A stretch of DNA of 64,000 bases. Origin: Dallia pectoralis (taxonomy: Eukaryota > Chordata > Actinopteri > Esociformes > Umbridae). A model generated the notes under the pieces. That model made no database searches and was not told where the DNA came from. It worked only from the letters and a program-made list of their open reading frames with translations. Within the stretch, counting starts at the first letter, position 1, and each line of letters opens with the position of its first letter. This document shows positions 45,214 through 55,488 of this stretch, one piece after another. The DNA is taken from assembly GCA_029465975.1 (NCBI GenBank), contig CM055745.1, forward strand, positions 4,650,204 to 4,714,203, in the 5' to 3' direction. Both the position numbers and the translations under genes were made by a program.

Positions 45214-48200
45214 CTAGAAGGTCTGTTCTGGGATCAGTGTATTGAACGGACGGTCCCACAATTTGCTGGTGATTCCGAAACCTGCGGATGGGAAACAACG
45301 AACGTCGTCAGTGTGGGGACATATATCGGACTACAGCTATAAAGGACAAACACCAAACACAGAGCCGAACTGCAGCAACAGATAATATACAGTGTTGCAT
45401 CATGATTGTCGTACGCTGATATAAAGAGTTGCATATGCCGTCGCTTCAGCATTACAGGTCGTTGTTATAGAATGCATGTATTTTCAATCTTAATTTTATT
45501 TTCCTCATTGAATTGCCCATTTGATGTTTTTACTTGTTTTTATTCCGATGCATAGAATATAAAATACATGTATTTTATTATTTTATTATCACTTTCCTCT
45601 GTGAAGCACATTGAATTGCTTCTATGCTGTGCTATATAAATAAACTTGCGTGCTTGCTTAAGATACACCTGGACCTCCCTACCTGCTCTCTGGTGCTCAA
45701 AGTGGTGCTTGACGTGGTACGCCTTGAGGCCGTACAGGTAGGAGTTTTTCTTGGGGGAGCCGTAGTGCAGGTAGTAGTGGATCATGTCGTACACCACGTA
45801 CCCAAACAGCCCCCCCACAAACAGGGACACCCCCAGGGTCTCCGGGAAGGTCTTAGTCAGCAGGAGGTACAAGCCCCCGATCGCCACGGAGGCCAGGCCT
45901 GGAGGAAAGACCAGACGGGAGCCATCGTAGGGCGACTGGAGGTGGAAAACAACAGGGTTACGCAGCTGCCAGGGGGACACAGCCAGCAACGCAGAGCAGA
46001 GGGTACTGGGTGGGGTACCCAATAAGGTACTGAGAGGAGTACTGGGTGGGGTACCCAATAGGGTACTGAGAGGAGTACTGGGTGGGGTACCCAATCGGGT
46101 ACTGAGAGGAGTACTGGGTGGAGTACTGGGTAGGGTACTGGGTAAGGTACTGGGTGGGGTACTGGGTGGGGTACCCAATAGGGTACTGAGTGGGGTACTA
46201 GGTAGGGTACTGGGTGAAGTACTGGGTGGGGTACCCAATAGGGTACTGAGTGGAGTACTGGGTGGGGTACCCAATAGGGTACTGGGGTGGGGTACTGGGT
46301 GGAGTACTGGGTAGGGTACTGGGTGGGGTACCCAATAGGGTACCCAATAGGGTACTGGGGTGGGGTACTGGGTGGAGTACTGGGTGGGGTACCCAATAGG
46401 GGACTGGGTGGAGTATTCGGTGGGGTCCTGGGTGGAGTACTGGGTAGGGTACTGGGTGGGGTACCCAATAGGGTACTTGGTGGGGTACTGGGTGGAGTAC
46501 TGTGTGAGGTACTGGGTGGGGTACCCAATAGGGTACTGGGTGAGGTACCCAATAGGGTACTGGGTGGGGTACCCAATAGGGTACTGGGTGAGGATACTAG
46601 GTGAGGTACTAGGTGAGGATACTGGGTGAGGTACTGGGTGAGGTACTGGGTAGGGTACTGCCGTTTCAAATGTTTCCTACTTCTACACAAGTCGTGTCAT
46701 TTAAAAATGTTTGTGTCCATATCTCACCTTGTGATGTTGTCCGTGTAACAGGAAGTGAATGGTAATGAGGTAATAGTTGTGGGCGGGCGGACGCATGTGG
46801 AAGACAAAGCGATGGATGCAGTACTCAAGAAAGGTCCACATGAGCATCCCGAACATGAAAATGAAGGGGAACGTGTACTTGTGCACCAAGATGGAGTAGT
46901 CTGCAGAAGGAGTCGGAGTTGCAGATGACGGGTTACACAAGAATCACAGAGCTAAATATAATACAGACACATTTGATGATTGGCTATTATTGTATTTATA
47001 GACATTCTTTTGTTTCTGACCAGTGTTGGCGAACAGCCTGGTTGTCCCCTGTCCCAAGGTGGTGTAACTGTACCAGGTGAGGTAGAACACCAAGGGAATC
47101 CACACAGCTGGGACCATGTACCTACATGCAGACAATATCTCAATGCAAACTGCACTGTGTCCGTCTGAGGTTGCATTGAAGTGCTTTTTGCCCTACAGTG
47201 TATCAGGCAAAGTTTAAACTGACGACAAATTTAAATTGTGCATAGAGAACTGAACCACAGACCACAGCAGTTCAAATCTTACCAGGATGTCTTGGTGCTG
47301 GCTTCTAGAAACTCATTCCCGAACAGGCGAATTGGTCGGTCCACAGGTTGGTGAACCCACGTGTCGTATTTCTCTCTCAGGTGTCCCACCTGCCAGGCCA
47401 GGGGTTTCCGCCAGTCTACCAGGTCCTGCAGGCCAGGCATACCCGAGAAGGCAGGTCTCAGGTTATAGGTAACACCAAACGACAGGTCTCAATCCGTGAA
47501 ACAGAAACTACAGTAAAACAGCTACAAACACGGTTACTATCATCTGCCACAACCCCATCAGAACCACTACAGTCAAAAAGTTCAAGACAAAGCATAATAT
47601 AATGTAGGGTGTGGTCTTCATGTGATCGTGAAAAAAACTCTGACTCGGCTTCCCTGACTGACGTTGGCGTGTCTGACCAGCAGGTGGTGCTAGAGAGGCT
47701 GCATCACAATTCACAACCACGAAGTAGGAGCATCCCAAGACAAAGGTGTGTTCTCTGAAAATATCGTACTGATTGCATTTTTGTCTTAACCCATAGTAAA
47801 CACCATTCCTATAGAACCTGACCTAAGTTAGCGATGGGGTGGGCAGAATAAAAAAATTTATAAGCCATGGACTGTAATCAGTCACAGGCCGGATACTTCA
47901 CTATTAAGCAGTAACAAACTATTGTCTATCGTCTAACAATTCCCTTAGTCTGAAGCAACAATGATCCCTTTCAGAGTGTTACGTGCCCCGTTTAAATTTA
48001 ACTAAACTTGGTATTTCATTAATTTCAACAATTTCTAACCCGTTTTCCCCTTTCCGATTTCATCAGGTCATTTGCAACTAGGGTCATACCTTATTGCAAG
48101 AAGTCAAAAGGTTTCTGTCCAATCTGATGTCACCTTGCAAAGCTGTTCCGTTTCTTATCTTACTAGTCAACGATGACTCGGACACACAGCTGTGACAGCG

Positions 48201-51200
48201 CAGGGGTTTCTGGGATACAACCAGAGCTCTATCAACATGTGACAACTCATTTCTTTCTAAATGGAATTCACAGATACTAATGAAATTCCTGTATGGCAGC
48301 ACCTTTAAAGGGACAGTTTGGAATTTTTGCATGAGGTTTTTAATTCCAATTTCATATCTGTTATGTGCCAAGGCTGTAAGAAGTGATTTCACAAGCTAGC
48401 GCTTACTAGCGGTCTAACAATGACTGCGCAAACGTAAAAAGAATGTTATTTCGGGAAGAGGCATCCTTCAAATTCATCGCGTGCAGAGCGAGCAGATGAA
48501 AAAAAAGCAGATACAGAGATTATGGTCGCGGTCACGTATGTGCGGAGAAGCAGACCGGCAAGTCACAAGGATATCTGTGACATCTCATGGTACTGACTCG
48601 TACGCCTCAGGAATGCAGGCCGCATATTTTGCCAGCATGTGAGAGACAAGGCAAGCAGGAAAACTCTGCCCTAGATTGGTGATGAGGAATGTGAAGCATC
48701 ATGCAATCACTCAATGAATCGCAATGACAGCAACACACAACTGGTCCCTGCAGGCGTTGCTAATAAAAATAATGACAACTGGGTGCTTCTCTTACAAGCT
48801 AATCCAACAGGTTTCCTCAATCTTGCCTGAGAAAAAAGTTTTAAATGCTAATGTGTTACATTAGTGAAAATTAAACCTTCCCGTAAGACAGGAGTCAGCA
48901 GGTCAAACTGTATCAGCGTGTTTGGCCCAACCCTGTTTCAGTAAAAAGCTGAGAGGCTTGGCAGGAGAAATGTACACAAAATAAAAGCTGAGGGGCATGG
49001 CAGGAGAAATGTACACACAATAAAAGCTGAGGGGCATGGCAGGAGAAATGTACACACAATAAAATCTGAGGGGCATGGCAGGAGAAATGTACACACAATA
49101 AAAGCTGAGGGGCATGGCAGGAGAAATGTACACACAATAAAAGCTGAGGGGCATGGAAGGAGAAATGTACACACAATAAAAGCTGAGGGGCATGGCAGGA
49201 GAAATGTACACACAATAAAAGCTGAGGGGCATGGCAGGAGAAATGTACACACAATTAAAGCTGATTGGCATGGCAGGAGAAAGGTACACACAATAAAAGC
49301 TGAAGAGCATGGCAGGAGAAATGTACACACAATAAAAGCTGAAGGGCATGGCAGGAGAAATGTACACACAATAAAAGCTGAGGGGCATGGCAGGAGAAAT
49401 GTACACACAATAAAAGCTGAGGGGCATGGCAGGAGAAATGTACACACAATAAAATCTGAGGGGCATGGCAGGAGAAATGTACACACAATAAAAGCTGAGG
49501 GGCATGGCAGGAGAAATGTACACACAATAAAAGCTGAGGGGCATGGCAGGAGAAATGTACACACAATAAAAGCTGAGGAGCATGGCAGGAGAAATGTACA
49601 CACAATAAAAGCTGAGGGGCATGGAAGGAGAAATGTACACACAATAAAAGCTGAGGGGCATGGCAGGAGAAATGTACACACAATAAAAGCTGAGGGGCAT
49701 GGCAGGAGAAATGTACACACAATAAAAGCTGAGGGGCATGGCAGGAGAAATGTACACACAATAAAAGCTGAGGGGCATGGCAGGAGAAATGTACACACAA
49801 TAAAAGCTGAGGGGCATGGCAGGAGACATTTACCCACTATCAAAGCTATGGGGTACAAAAGTATAAGTATAACTGAATAAGAAATTATATTCTTCAGCAA
49901 AAATGTGTGTAGCCACTCCAGATGACCCTGTTAAGATATGGTACCTGTCATTCTATACACACGTAATACTAGTTAAACGTAACAGCATCTTCTTAACCTG
50001 GAATGTCTACTGATTAGCCTGTCACATATCTACATCTATCTACATGACCTGATGAGCCAACACATTATTAATAAAAATGATTGGCAGTCGTTTCCCCTTA
50101 CCAGCATCAAAACAGTGACTCAATCACAGTACATAAGTTAAAAGGATCAAGATAACTACACAGTTTAACATAAGTAAACCGGATAAAGACAACTACACGG
50201 TTTAACATAAGTAAACCGGATAAAGACAACTACACAGTATCCATACAGTATACACACAGCATTCACACAGCATCCATACAGTATCCATACAGTATCCACA
50301 CAGTATCCACACAGCATCCACACAGCATCCACACAGCATCTACACAGCATCCACACAGTATCTACACAGCATCCACACAGTATCCACACAGCATCCACAC
50401 AGCATCCACACAGCATCCACACAGCATCCACACAGCATCCACACAGCATCCACACAGTATCCACACAGCATCCACACAGCATCCACACAGTATCCATACA
50501 GTATCCACACAGTATCCACACAGTATCCACACAGTATCCACACAGCATCCACACAGCATCCACACAGCATCCACACAGCATCCACACAGCATTCACACAG
50601 CATCCACACAGCATCCACACAGCATCCACACAGCATCCACACAGTATCCACACAGTATCCACACAGCATCCACACAGTATCCACACAGTATCCATACAGT
50701 ATCCATACAGTATCCATACAGTATCCACACAGTATACATACAGTATCCACACAGTATCCACACAGTATCCATACAGTATCCACACAGTATCCACACAGCA
50801 TCCATACAGTATAAACACAGTATCCACACAGTATCCACACAGTATCCACACAGTATCCACACAGTATCCATACAGTAGGCCCTGCCAATAGACTGTACCA
50901 TTCCCTACTACCCTACTCTCTAATGGCCACAGATCAGCCCGCCTTAACCAGTGTTTTATCCTATTATTGATTCCTTGGCCATAACTTCCTGCATTCCACG
51001 TGTGTTCTAAGTGTCTTAAACCTTCTTATCTGTGTCATATCTGCCAATACTGCTCTAAAAAAATGCTAAGATGCTTGAAGGTTCTCGTGATCTTGTATGT
51101 TTCTACGTGTGTCTTTTTCTCTCACCGTGTCCAGGTTGACTGGACTGCATTTGCTCAGCGGTGAGGGCTCCTCGTCCGCTGTGTGTTCCTCAGTCTTCCT

Positions 51201-51215
51201 CCTTTCCCTCACAGA
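45214..51215 (-). CDS. fa2h: FA2H, fatty acid 2-hydroxylase (catalytic part, six exons)
   Basis: Exons on the minus strand are 51126-51215, 47283-47425, 47021-47121, 46728-46900, 45683-45935 and 45214-45281, with stop TAG at 45214. Phases join cleanly (30 + 246 codons including the stop). FA2H is a di-iron hydroxylase of the ER membrane that makes 2-hydroxy fatty acids for sphingolipids, for example in myelin. Landmarks are DLVDWRKPLAWQVGHLREKY, WVHQPVDRPIRLF, the histidine motifs HRFVFH and HGQHHK (exon 46728-46900), YDMIHYYLHYG and HVKHHFEHQ (exon 45683-45935), and the end FGITSKLWDRPFNTLIPEQ. The exon at 51126-51215 encodes the variable linker. The N-terminal cytochrome b5 exon(s), with the HPGG motif, were not found up to 64000, so they lie beyond the window or are missing. 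The Ty3 element and satellites at 53.7-64 kb would then lie in a 5' intron. Confidence 0.93.
45601..45659 (-). repeat. Interspersed repeat fragment (AAGCAAG...ATATAGCAC family)
   Basis: On the minus strand, AAGCAAGCACGCAAGTTTAT followed by TTATATAGCACAGC and GCAATTCAATGTGCTT is a motif widespread in fish genomes. A related fragment lies in plus orientation at 52737-52798. It sits just inside the intron before the last FA2H exon. Confidence 0.6.
45997..46662. repeat. GTACTGGGTGG minisatellite filling an FA2H intron
   Basis: Short 11-12-bp units (GTACTGGGTGG, GTACCCAATAGG) repeated about 58 times fill most of the 792-bp intron between the exons at 45683-45935 and 46728-46900. Open frames on both strands are repeat artefacts, although one minus frame runs from the array into the FA2H exon without a stop. 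Confidence 0.95.
47426..48942. other. FA2H intron, unique part
   Basis: No exon, element or repeat recognised. Several short open frames lack support. Confidence 0.55.
48943..49829. repeat. 39-bp minisatellite, ~22 copies
   Basis: Very homogeneous 39-bp units (AAAAGCTGAGGGGCATGGCA then GGAGAAATGTACACACAAT) in the FA2H intron. The period is a multiple of three and the unit lacks stops in all three minus frames. Three overlapping open frames of up to 320 codons result, with 13-residue periodicity. They are not genes. Confidence 0.96.
50236..50877. repeat. 11-bp minisatellite (CAGTATCCACA), ~58 copies
   Basis: Units of 11 bp with CAGTATCCACA and CAGCATCCACA as the two main types, in blocks. 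The minus strand is open in several frames (Cys/Val/Asp/Trp-rich repeats) purely because of the repeat. It lies about 250 bp below the FA2H exon at 51126. Confidence 0.96.
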
Positions 51216-52736
51216 CTGTGGAACAGATAATATCAGACGTTAAGGACTTGTGAGCTCCAATTCAAAATGGAAACTTCAGACGAACAACCATTGAAGCAAT
51301 ATACACCGATGAGACAACACATTACGACCGAAATACTGTATTGTCCTTCCGCGTGCCGCCTATTTCAAGTTCTGTCATGTCCGTATGATAACGTTTTCTT
51401 ACGTAATGATAAAGTTAGTTAAGGTTTTACGTGGCTTGTATTTCAAAGGGAGATGCCTTGCATCAGGTTTCCTTGTTTACAAGTCCCAACGAATTTGTGT
51501 GCCTGAAAACCAGTTCGATAGTAAATACAAAGCATGTACAATATTAGGGCGCTAAACAAGTGTAACTGATTCAGAATGCTGTCATTTTCAATCATCTATT
51601 CGTTTTTTTGGGCGATCCCCAGTGACAGTGTCCACTGCCTAGAACTTAGAGCCTAGTCTGATGTATTCTGTTTTTTAACTAATCCGTGACCCAACGAATC
51701 ACTCAACTTCCGGGTAACGCCAGAAACCTGTAGGCTCTCAGTGGAACCGGTTTGACACCTGTGTCCCAGCGGAACCTGTGGCACCTGTCTCAATACCATC
51801 CCTCCCAACTGGTGTTTGTACGTGATAGTCTCTTACTATCCCTCTTCCTTCCCAGGTGAAAAGCGGGGTCTTTTCTCTCCCTGACAGCTTCCCTGTGAGG
51901 GTCAGACAAATGAAATGTAAATCAGGTGTTTCGTGGCAGTGACAGCTTGCTCTCTCAAATCGCAATACAACAAGTCAATGATTTGTAGGTCCATCAGCAA
52001 TTGTTTAATGGTCTTTAACAGCGGGGGAAAATGTTTTTGACTTCGACTAAAATGAACTATTTTGACGGCATAAATTGGCCAAGCATGTAGAGTTTATTCG
52101 AATCAATTGAGGTGTGGTCATAGAGTGATTGAAATCAAACTGAATGACCCATTCCTACATAGAAACACACACAAACATAGTGATCACCTGAGCAGAGACC
52201 CGGCGTAGACCACAAACCATTTCTGTAACAGTTTTCGATTTAAAACTGTTTTATTTCCATGTTTAAATGCAACATAGCAGATTATCACAGAACAGAAATT
52301 CGTTGCATTAGTAATTGTGTAGATGACAGATAGACACGTCCATGTACAAACAAATATTTGAATTTATTTTCATGTATTTATTATATATTATATATTTTGG
52401 CAAATTTCCACACAGAAACTCAGCAGTAATGGTTGATTCTCCGATGTGTTGCAGTTTGAAACCAATATGTAGATCCAGTAACTGTCACTATCAATGTCAC
52501 ATCTCAAATTTAAACATTAGTATACAGCAACAGAAAAGCGTAAAGTAATGAAGCTTACTGAAAAAGAACCGAAAGTTATTAAAGGAACAGAAAGAGGGTA
52601 AAATACTTGATATCTCATTAATTATATTGTGACACTAAGGAAACGATCAAGCCTTGACAAACTATAGGACACGGCTTTAGTCTGATACATGTCTGGGAAA
52701 ACACCCCTGAACCTAAAGTTAAGAGTAACTATTTGT
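51216..52736. other. Upstream of the first visible FA2H exon, nothing recognised
   Basis: Unique sequence. I looked for the cytochrome b5 exon (HPGG motif) here and did not find it. Confidence 0.5.
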
Positions 52737-52798
52737 AAGCAGGCAAGCAAGATTTTTTATATAGCACGATTCAAACATCGAAGCAATCCAATGTGCAG
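52737..52798 (+). repeat. Interspersed repeat fragment, second copy
   Basis: AAGCAGGCAAGCAAG, then TTATATAGCACGATTC and GCAATCCAATGTGC, matches the family at 45601-45659 in the opposite orientation with around 80% similarity by eye. Confidence 0.55.
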
Positions 52799-52944
52799 AG
52801 AGACCAGAGTCAACAAGGTTAAAATAAATCCGCTAATTAATTAATTGCGAGAAATAGGATATTTATCATTGATGATCAGTACAATGCTAATGGATCATCT
52901 GAGCCAGAGTACAAGATGAGTAATGAATGCTGTTGAGAGAGGAA

Positions 52945-53412
52945 GTTAAGGTCATACGATATACACATGACTAGTTTACTTCCCAACTGCTGAATCTTCA
53001 CATGGTTAGACATCACCATGGTAACTCATCATCAGAGAGGAACGGCTAGTAGTTAAGGTCATACGATATACACATGACTAGTTTACTTCCCAACTGCTGA
53101 GTCTTCACATGGTTAGACATCACCATGGTAACTCATCATCAGAGAGGAACGGCTAGTAGTTAAGGTCATACGATATACACATGACTAGTTTACTTCCCAA
53201 CTGCTGAGTCTTCACATGGTTAGACATCACCATGGTAACTCATCATCAGAGAGGAACGGCTAGTAGTTAAGGTCATACGATATACACATGACTAGTTTAC
53301 TTCCCAACTGCTGAGTCTTCACATGGTTAGACATCACCGTGGTAACTCATCATCAGAGAGGAACGGCTAGTAGTTAAGGTCATACGATATACACATGACT
53401 AGTTTACTTCCC
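52945..53412. repeat. 107-bp tandem repeat, ~4.3 copies
   Basis: GTCATACGATATACACATGA starts recur at 52951, 53058, 53165, 53272 and 53379, an exact 107-bp period with very few substitutions. It lies shortly before the Ty3 element. Confidence 0.96.
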
Positions 53413-53702
53413 ATCTCCTAAGCCTTCAATATATTAGACCTTTGTCCTGCAGTTTGTATGTTGTCTGTCCCCGGTGGTTGGAAGTGGGACTGCTCCTTGT
53501 TCTGGCTTTTTTAGGTGATTAGACACACACTAAAATATGTATGATTATCCATTATAATTATTGATTTAAAGTTAAAAGTCTATTCAGCTAACATTGATCA
53601 TCCATTACTCAACTGATTTTTAAATTCAGCGTTTTCATTTGTAGAATTATTTCTTTTGTACATTCATGTGTGTCTCTCTGTGTATCGATGATACCTCTAT
53701 TC

Positions 53703-54201
53703 TGTCACAACCTGATCTGTCTCACCTGGCGTGTCATTGTCTCCACCCCTTTCCACCAGGTGATCCCCATGTACTGATTGTCCCCTGGGCTTTATATGTC
53801 AGCTTTTCCTGTTACCTGTTGCCAGATCGTTTGTCCTGTACACTCGTTTCCAGCGTACCTCCCAGTGTTTTCCCAGTGACCTGCCTGTGCTTTATCTTCC
53901 TTGTGACCAGTTTCCGTCCTGACTACGAACCTGCCTACTCCCGGTAACCGGACCTTTGCCTGTCCCCGACTACGGATCTGCCTAACCCCGTGTACGAACC
54001 GTTGCCTGTCCCCGACTACGGATCTGCCTAACCCCGTGTACGAACCGTTGCCTGTCCCCGACTACGGATCTGCCTAACCCCGTGTACGAACCTTTGCCTG
54101 TCCCCGACTACGGATCTGCCTATCCCCTTAATAAATCATTTGATTGTTACCTGGTCTCCGCCTCCGTGTCTGCGCTTGGGTCCTTTACTCTGGTCGTGAT
54201 A
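53703..54201 (+). repeat. 5' LTR of the Ty3 element
   Basis: 499 bp, starting TGTCACAACCTG and ending GGTCGTGATA. It contains a TATA-like CTTTATATGTC near 53790, AATAAA near 54130 and an internal 46-bp tandem repeat (GCCTGTCCCCGACTACGGAT core) in about four copies. The end is TA rather than the usual CA. Confidence 0.93.
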
Positions 54202-54214
54202 GAACGATCTGGCC

Positions 54215-55057
54215 ATGACGGACCCAGCAGGCATGGAACGTATCCAGAACGCCCTAGCCATCCAAGGAGCTACGGTCGGGCGACACGAAGAAGCCCTCCG
54301 GTCAATCATGGAGGAGTTGAAACGCCAGAGGGAAGTTCAGGAGCGGGCCAACGAGACCATCACAGCCCAGCTCGAGCAACTGGTGTTGACGGCTCCCCGC
54401 TCAGAGGTGCCTTCTCCGCCTCCGGATATTCCTCCAGCCGCTCCCGAGTCTGCTAGTCCATCTCGGGAACCGAGGCTACCTCCTCCGGAACGTTTCTCCG
54501 GTGAGGAGAGTGGCTGTGGACCCTTTCTCACCCAGTGCTCGTTGATCTTCGAGTTACAGCCATCCTCCTTTCCCACGGATCGGTCCCGGATAGCCTATCT
54601 CATGACTGTAATGTCGGGCAGGGCATTGACTTGGGCTTCCGCGGTGTGGGAACAGAAGTCTCCGGTGTGTGCCCGCCTAGAGGATTTCACGGCCGAGTTA
54701 AAACGGGTCTTCGGTCCTCCTGGTTCTGATCGGATCTCATCAAGAGGATTGTTCCGGTTACGCCAGGGAACGCGCACTGTTGGGGAGTATTCCATTGAGT
54801 TCCGCACGCTGGCGGCAAACAGTAGCTGGTGCCACGTATCTCTGTACGACGCTTTTGCTCAGGGATTATCGGGCGAGATAAAAGACGAGCTCGCTGCCAG
54901 GGAGTTGCCAAGGGACATTAATTCTCTCATCGACGTGGCAACGAGAATCGATAACCGGGTCGAGAACGGCAGAGTACCCGTAGCCAGGGAGGCACTCGGG
55001 CTACTAGTTTTCGTCTTCCTTCGGAGCGTCCCGCAAGGGGCCATTAGCACCGCTTGA
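54215..55057 (+). CDS. Ty3 Gag (frame broken before the zinc knuckle)
   Basis: Starts 13 bp after the 5' LTR. The protein opens with a coiled-coil-like segment, followed by a Pro/Ser-rich part and the Gag core (RFSGEESGCGPFLTQCSLIF, LKRVFGPPGSDR). The frame ends at 55057 in a different reading from the downstream nucleocapsid part. The zinc knuckle, of CX2CX4HX4C form (CCLYCGEAGHFIAHC), lies at 55185-55229 in another frame. So Gag carries a net one-frame shift, probably near 55010-55045. Whether this is a real mutation or an assembly indel cannot be told from the sequence. Confidence 0.85.
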   Translation: MTDPAGMERIQNALAIQGATVGRHEEALRSIMEELKRQREVQERANETITAQLEQLVLTAPRSEVPSPPPDIPPAAPESASPSREPRLPPPERFSGEESGCGPFLTQCSLIFELQPSSFPTDRSRIAYLMTVMSGRALTWASAVWEQKSPVCARLEDFTAELKRVFGPPGSDRISSRGLFRLRQGTRTVGEYSIEFRTLAANSSWCHVSLYDAFAQGLSGEIKDELAARELPRDINSLIDVATRIDNRVENGRVPVAREALGLLVFVFLRSVPQGAISTA

Positions 55058-55225
55058 ACGTGGATATCCTTCCGCACTCCACCGTAAGGGACTGAGTGGG
55101 GCGGAGGGACCTGACACTGAGCCCATGCAAGTCGGAAGAGCTCGTTTGTCATCCGCTGCTCGACAACAGAGAGTAGACTCCCGTTGCTGTCTGTACTGTG
55201 GTGAAGCTGGCCACTTCATTGCGCA

Positions 55226-55468
55226 TTGTCCGGTAAAAGGATCGGCTCACCAATAAATACGGGGTTATTGGTGAGCCCGCTAGCCGCACCCTGGAGATCC
55301 ACACCCCGTAGTCATATTCACGCCACCCTCCTGTCAGGGGCTAGATCTCTACCCATCCGGGTGTTAATTGATTCAGGGGCAGATGAATGTTTTATTGACG
55401 AGTCACTACTGCAACAATTAAATGTTTCCTGTCTCCCACTACAATCCCCGTTGAAGCCACTGCTTTAG
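55226..55468 (+). CDS. Ty3 protease fragment
   Basis: Contains the retropepsin active-site context VLIDSGADECFID at about 55360-55400, catalytic Asp in DSGAD. The frame closes at 55468, whereas the rest of the protease (ISEPVTMLISG, VILGHSWL) is in the frame of the following ORF. A frame change therefore lies between about 55440 and 55489. The start given is only the first ATG; the domain should be made as part of a polyprotein. Confidence 0.8.
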   Translation: MSGKRIGSPINTGLLVSPLAAPWRSTPRSHIHATLLSGARSLPIRVLIDSGADECFIDESLLQQLNVSCLPLQSPLKPLL

Positions 55469-55488
55469 ATGGACACTCTATTGGCCGG

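Noticed and set aside
45540..46274. Minus-strand open frame joining the FA2H exon to a Pro/Ser/Thr repeat as a novel protein
   Set aside because: It reads through the intronic array into the exon; the real acceptor at 45935 and the homologous splice pattern explain the exon. Coming from the upstream exon, intron retention would hit a stop at once.
48903..49900. Three long minus-strand frames of 181-320 codons resembling membrane-protein repeats
   Set aside because: Products of a 39-bp minisatellite in an FA2H intron; hydrophobicity follows from base composition.
50165..50901. Cys/Trp-rich repeat protein on minus
   Set aside because: An 11-bp array read in three frames (33 nt = 11 residues); no start context or family.
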